From positions 3,888,648 to 3,952,647 of the forward strand of contig CP141893.1 of assembly GCA_036871055.1 (NCBI GenBank): 64,000 nt of DNA, in the 5' to 3' direction. This DNA comes from Bisbaumannia sp015645095. Its GTDB lineage: Bacteria; Pseudomonadota; Gammaproteobacteria; Pseudomonadales; Halomonadaceae. Of this stretch, positions 61,125-64,000 are shown piece after piece. The translations under genes and the position numbers were made by a program. The stretch's first letter is position 1, and each line of letters opens with the position of its first letter. The notes below the pieces were generated by a model that worked only from the letters and a program-made list of their open reading frames with translations, was not told the origin of the DNA and made no database searches.

Positions 61125-62807
61125 CTAGCCCTTGGTCTTCATGCCCTTGCCGACGCTGGGGTCGTTCTCGATCTTGCGGGTGATCACGTACTGCTGGGCG
61201 ATGGAGATGATGTTGTTCACCACCCAGTAGATCACCAGGCCCGCCGGGAACCACAGGAAGAAGAAGGTGAAGACGATGGGCAGCATCTTCATGATCTTCG
61301 CCTGCATGGGATCGGGCGGTGCCGGGTTGAGCATCTGCTGCACGAACATGGAGGCGCCCATCAGGATCGGCAGGACGAAGAAGGGATCCTTCACCGACAG
61401 GTCCTGGATCCAGAACATGAAGGGCGCGTGGCGCAGCTCCACGGACTCCAGCAGCATCCAGTAGAGGGCGATGAAGACCGGCATCTGCACCAGGATCGGC
61501 AGACAGCCCCCCAGCGGATTGATCTTCTCCTTCTGGTAGAACTTCATCATCTCCTGGGACATCTTCTGGCGGTCATCGCCATAGAGTTCCTTGAGACGCT
61601 GCATCTCCGGGCCCAGCTTGCGCATCCGCGCCATGGACTTGTAGGCCTTGGCGGAGAGCGGCCACATCACCAGTTTGACGAAGATCGTCAGCATGACGAT
61701 GGACCAGCCCCAGTTGCCCAGCACGTCGTGGATCTTGTCGAGCAGCCAGAACAGCGGGTTGGCCAGGAACCACAGCCAGCCATAGTCCACGGTCAGGCGC
61801 AGGTTGGGGGCCACCTCTTCCAGGCGCTCCTGCACCTTGGGTCCCAGGTAGAGGGTCGCGCCCAGGGTCGCCTCGCCATTGGCGGCCAGGGTCTGGCTGG
61901 GGCCGGCGAAGGCCGCCACGTTGCGATTACGGGAATCGGTGGTGGCGTAGTAGAGGTTCTGCTGCTCCTGGTTCGGGGCCCAGGCGGAAACGAAGTAGTG
62001 CTGGATGATCGCTACCCAGCCACCCAGGGCGTCCTGGTTGGCGAAGTTACCGCGCTGGATATCGGAGAAGTCGACCTTCTCGTAGCGGGACTCCGGCGTG
62101 GAGTAGGCCGCCCCCAGGTAGGAGCTCATGCCCATGGCGACGCCGCTGGTGGGGTCGGGGCTGTCGTCCCGGGCGAGCTGACCGATAAAGCGGGCGCTGA
62201 CCGGGGTCTCGCTGCGGTTGGCCAGGTAGTAGCTCACGTCCACCGCGTAGTTGTCGCGCTCGAAGGTGAAGCGCTTGATCACATCCACGCCATTGACCTC
62301 GGCGTGCATGTCCACCACCAGGCGATCCTCACCGTCGGCCAGACGATACTCGGTCTGCTCCGGGGTGAAGTGGATACGCCCCTGGTGACCCTCCAGCTGC
62401 AGCCCCGACTTGGCCACATAGCTGCGGCTCTCGCTATCGGAGAGCAGCACGAAGGGGCGGTCGGAGTCGAGGCTCAGCAGGTGTCGGGGGAGGGCGGCAT
62501 AGACGATATCGCCCCCCTGGGGGTCGATGCGCAGGTCCAGCACGTCGGTGATCACGGCGATCAGGTCACGGCTGGTGCTGCCCTGGGCGGGGGCTTCGGG
62601 CATCTCGCCGTCGATGGCCTCGGCGCTCCGGGGGGCCGTGGGAACGGCCAGGCCGTCGTCGCCGGGGGCGGCGACCTCACCGTTCTGGGTGATGGCGGGG
62701 GCGTCAGGTTCGGGGGCGGCCTGACCATAATCCTGATTCCACTGCACGATCAGCAGATAGGCGAGCACGGCCAATGGAATCAGTAGGAGTAGTCGTTTTA
62801 CGTCCAT
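61125..62807 (-). CDS. yidC: membrane protein insertase YidC
   Basis: YidC inserts and folds inner-membrane proteins, including F0 subunit c. The 560-residue protein has the gammaproteobacterial form: N-terminal helix (MDVKRLLLLIPLAVLAYLLIV), a large periplasmic domain (about 30-340), and five helices with the hydrophilic groove (LGPEMQRLKELYGDDRQKMSQEMMKFYQKEKINPLGGCLPILVQMPVFIALY). Start at 62807 after AGGAT; an 18-residue extension upstream is not conserved. Confidence 0.97.
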   Translation of the reverse strand: MDVKRLLLLIPLAVLAYLLIVQWNQDYGQAAPEPDAPAITQNGEVAAPGDDGLAVPTAPRSAEAIDGEMPEAPAQGSTSRDLIAVITDVLDLRIDPQGGDIVYAALPRHLLSLDSDRPFVLLSDSESRSYVAKSGLQLEGHQGRIHFTPEQTEYRLADGEDRLVVDMHAEVNGVDVIKRFTFERDNYAVDVSYYLANRSETPVSARFIGQLARDDSPDPTSGVAMGMSSYLGAAYSTPESRYEKVDFSDIQRGNFANQDALGGWVAIIQHYFVSAWAPNQEQQNLYYATTDSRNRNVAAFAGPSQTLAANGEATLGATLYLGPKVQERLEEVAPNLRLTVDYGWLWFLANPLFWLLDKIHDVLGNWGWSIVMLTIFVKLVMWPLSAKAYKSMARMRKLGPEMQRLKELYGDDRQKMSQEMMKFYQKEKINPLGGCLPILVQMPVFIALYWMLLESVELRHAPFMFWIQDLSVKDPFFVLPILMGASMFVQQMLNPAPPDPMQAKIMKMLPIVFTFFFLWFPAGLVIYWVVNNIISIAQQYVITRKIENDPSVGKGMKTKG

Positions 62808-62866
62808 GGGGATCCTGCCCGGTGGGTAGTGAAAGTGTGAGCAAAGCCGTCTCCGAGACACACGAA

Positions 62867-62885
62867 AGCCTGCCGGAGGCAGGCT
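62867..62885 (-). terminator. small hairpin between rnpA and yidC
   Basis: AGCCTGCC/GGCAGGCT with a 3-base loop (62867-62885) in the 116-bp gap between rnpA and yidC. It may adjust expression within the rpmH-rnpA-yidC cluster; the T tract is only three bases. The gap is too short to hold yidD, which usually lies here. Confidence 0.5.
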
Positions 62886-62923
62886 GAAGGTGTCACCGCA
62901 TCGGCGACAGCGTCGGTGTCAGG

Positions 62924-63307
62924 TCAGGACCGGTCGGTATCGGCCGCCATCTTGCGCGCGTCTTTTTCCAGGCGCCGCCACATGCCATGAAGCTGGCGGT
63001 GCAGGGTGGCGTTATCCAGCTCGTGAGCCCCGCGTCGAGCGAGAACCACGATATCCACCGCGGGCAGACGCTGCTGTTGCAGACGGATGGATTCACGAAC
63101 CAGTCGCTTCAGACGGTTGCGATCGACGGCGCGCCGCACGTTCTTCTTGCTGAAGACCAGGCCGAGGCGCACATGACCGAGATCATTGCGTCGACCCAGG
63201 GCCATCAGCCCCTTGCCGTGGACCTTGAAGTCCGCATGGTCGAAGACATGTCGATAGTCCCCGGCCGTCAGCAGACGCAGCCGCCGGGGAAAGCCCTGAC
63301 AGGACAC
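62924..63307 (-). CDS. rnpA: ribonuclease P protein component
   Basis: The basic protein cofactor of RNase P, which matures tRNA 5' ends. The 127-residue protein begins with CQGFPRRLRLLTAGDYRHVF and has the RNR signature KKNVRRAVDRNRLKRLVRESIRL (about residues 54-76). It starts at GTG (63307), 13 bases after the rpmH stop. Confidence 0.96.
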   Translation of the reverse strand: MSCQGFPRRLRLLTAGDYRHVFDHADFKVHGKGLMALGRRNDLGHVRLGLVFSKKNVRRAVDRNRLKRLVRESIRLQQQRLPAVDIVVLARRGAHELDNATLHRQLHGMWRRLEKDARKMAADTDRS

Positions 63308-63320
63308 GCGTGATCCGCGA

Positions 63321-63455
63321 TCAGGCGCTCAGACGCTTGCGGCCCTTGGCGCGGCGGCGCGCCAGGACGGCACGACCGTTCTTGGTGGCCATGCGAGCAC
63401 GGAAGCCGTGCACACGCTTGCGCTTGAGAACGCTCGGTTGAAAGGTGCGTTTCAT
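63321..63455 (-). CDS. rpmH: 50S ribosomal protein L34
   Basis: A 44-residue very basic ribosomal protein: MKRTFQPSVLKRKRVHGF at the start, then ARMATKNGRAVLARRRAKGR and a short KRLSA tail, the standard L34 sequence. GAGAG precedes the ATG. First gene of rpmH-rnpA-yidC, reading away from the origin region. Confidence 0.98.
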   Translation of the reverse strand: MKRTFQPSVLKRKRVHGFRARMATKNGRAVLARRRAKGRKRLSA

Positions 63456-63659
63456 AACTCTCGATTCCCACGTGGTTGATTGGACTGAACGTCAGAGTGC
63501 GGCCCGGTTTCCCCGACGGATTACGCGGGAGCTTTCGGGTCAAGACCGGGAATTCTAGAGAATTCGCCGCCCCGGTGCAATTTTTCTGCGCTCCGGGGCG
63601 AGGCTTTTCGCGATTTCCCTGGCCAGTGAGATGCTGCCCGGGTGGTTCGGGGGAATCGA

Positions 63660-63950
63660 GATCAACCAACTATAATAATTTAGCCCTTTTAGATGATGTT
63701 GTTATTAATACTGGGGAAAAGATTTGTGGATAAGCCATAATAGCCGTTGAGTATCAAAGATGTAGCTTATAGAAAAGAGTGTGGGCAAGCTGCCGGCAAG
63801 GGCTGAGGAAGCTGGGGAGGAGCTGGTGACGGCACGGGGTTTCGTCCACAAGCCTGGGCTTATCCACTGACCCGGCATCGATCCGCCAAGGGGTTGGGGA
63901 CAAGTTGTCCACAGCTGCACTCGCGGCCGGATCCATGTGGATAACCCGGC
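63660..63950. other. probable chromosomal replication origin oriC
   Basis: The 545-bp gene-free stretch from rpmH to the window edge includes an AT-rich tract (about 63665-63775, a candidate unwinding element) and DnaA boxes: perfect TTATCCACA on the minus strand at 63725-63733 and 63936-63944, plus TTATCCACT (63860-63868), TTGTCCACA (63905-63913) and TCGTCCACA (63842-63850). Position between rpmH and the expected dnaA matches Pseudomonas oriC. The dnaA gene itself is beyond base 64000. The rest of the gap (63456-63660) holds the rpmH leader and nothing else I recognise. Confidence 0.85.
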
Positions 63951-64000
63951 CCGGTGACGATACAATGGCCGGTCATTCGACAACTGCATGGTGAGGTCGC

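Noticed and set aside
63465..63482. CCCACGTGG near rpmH considered as a parS site
   Set aside because: Only the central CACGTG core fits; the flanking bases do not match TGTTTCACGTGAAACA or TGTTCCACGTGGAACA. I found no convincing parS in the window.

Overview
This 64 kb window is GC-rich bacterial chromosome from a gammaproteobacterium, most likely Halomonas or a close relative (Halomonadaceae). The basis is gene order and protein character: recG-hup-rubB-ubiC-ubiA-phoBR-phoU-pstBACS, glmS-glmR-glmU-atp-parBA-rsmG-mnmG and mnmE-yidC-rnpA-rpmH follow the origin-proximal order known from Pseudomonas and relatives. I see no rRNA or tRNA gene, transposase, prophage or CRISPR array. Coding density is high and most of the window is core genome; the unusual content lies in the intergenic spaces.

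Left part (1-14.5 kb): the 3' part of recG, a small SCP2-like protein, an HU protein, a rubredoxin reductase, ubiC-ubiA for ubiquinone, and a complete phosphate module. phoB-phoR run rightwards, and pstS-pstC-pstA-pstB-phoU run leftwards with cysZ between them. Good Pho boxes precede phoB and pstC, but I see none before pstS.

Middle (14.5-33 kb): a thioesterase, an orphan Tat-exported TRAP solute receptor, uvrD, a hexR-type regulator, a neurotransmitter:sodium symporter, a DUF72 protein and a group of envelope genes (bcrC-like phosphatase, glmS-glmR, uppP-apbE-glmU). Two convergent mgtE magnesium transporter genes follow. The first is preceded by a short ORF with a good ribosome binding site and a proline- and acid-rich start, a candidate Mg-sensing leader peptide.

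Right-centre (33-45 kb): the complete ATP synthase operon (atpIBEFHAGDC) behind a sigma70-like promoter, then parA-parB and mnmG-rsmG. The spacer upstream of mnmG is AT-rich with several DnaA-box-like sites, the position oriC has in E. coli.

Right part (45-64 kb): 15 kb of other genes separates mnmG from mnmE: an amino-acid ABC transporter, erpA, argC, a ClC transporter, hemJ-thiD-thiE, hemL, an APH/AAA kinase-like fusion, rdgB-hemW, an OmpA lipoprotein and rlmJ. Then come mnmE, yidC, rnpA, rpmH and the probable oriC, with DnaA boxes and an AT-rich stretch. dnaA would lie just beyond the right edge.

The most interesting non-coding signal is a dispersed element of about 200 bp in three copies (5038-5227, 26137-26344, 48005-48194). 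It has inverted-repeat ends and two internal hairpins whose arms change in a compensatory way between copies, so the fold is conserved. Other signals are perfect heptamer tandem repeats, duplicated gene 3' ends after phoR, the APH/AAA gene and mnmE, and a strong excess of the DnaA box TTATCCACA in the right third.
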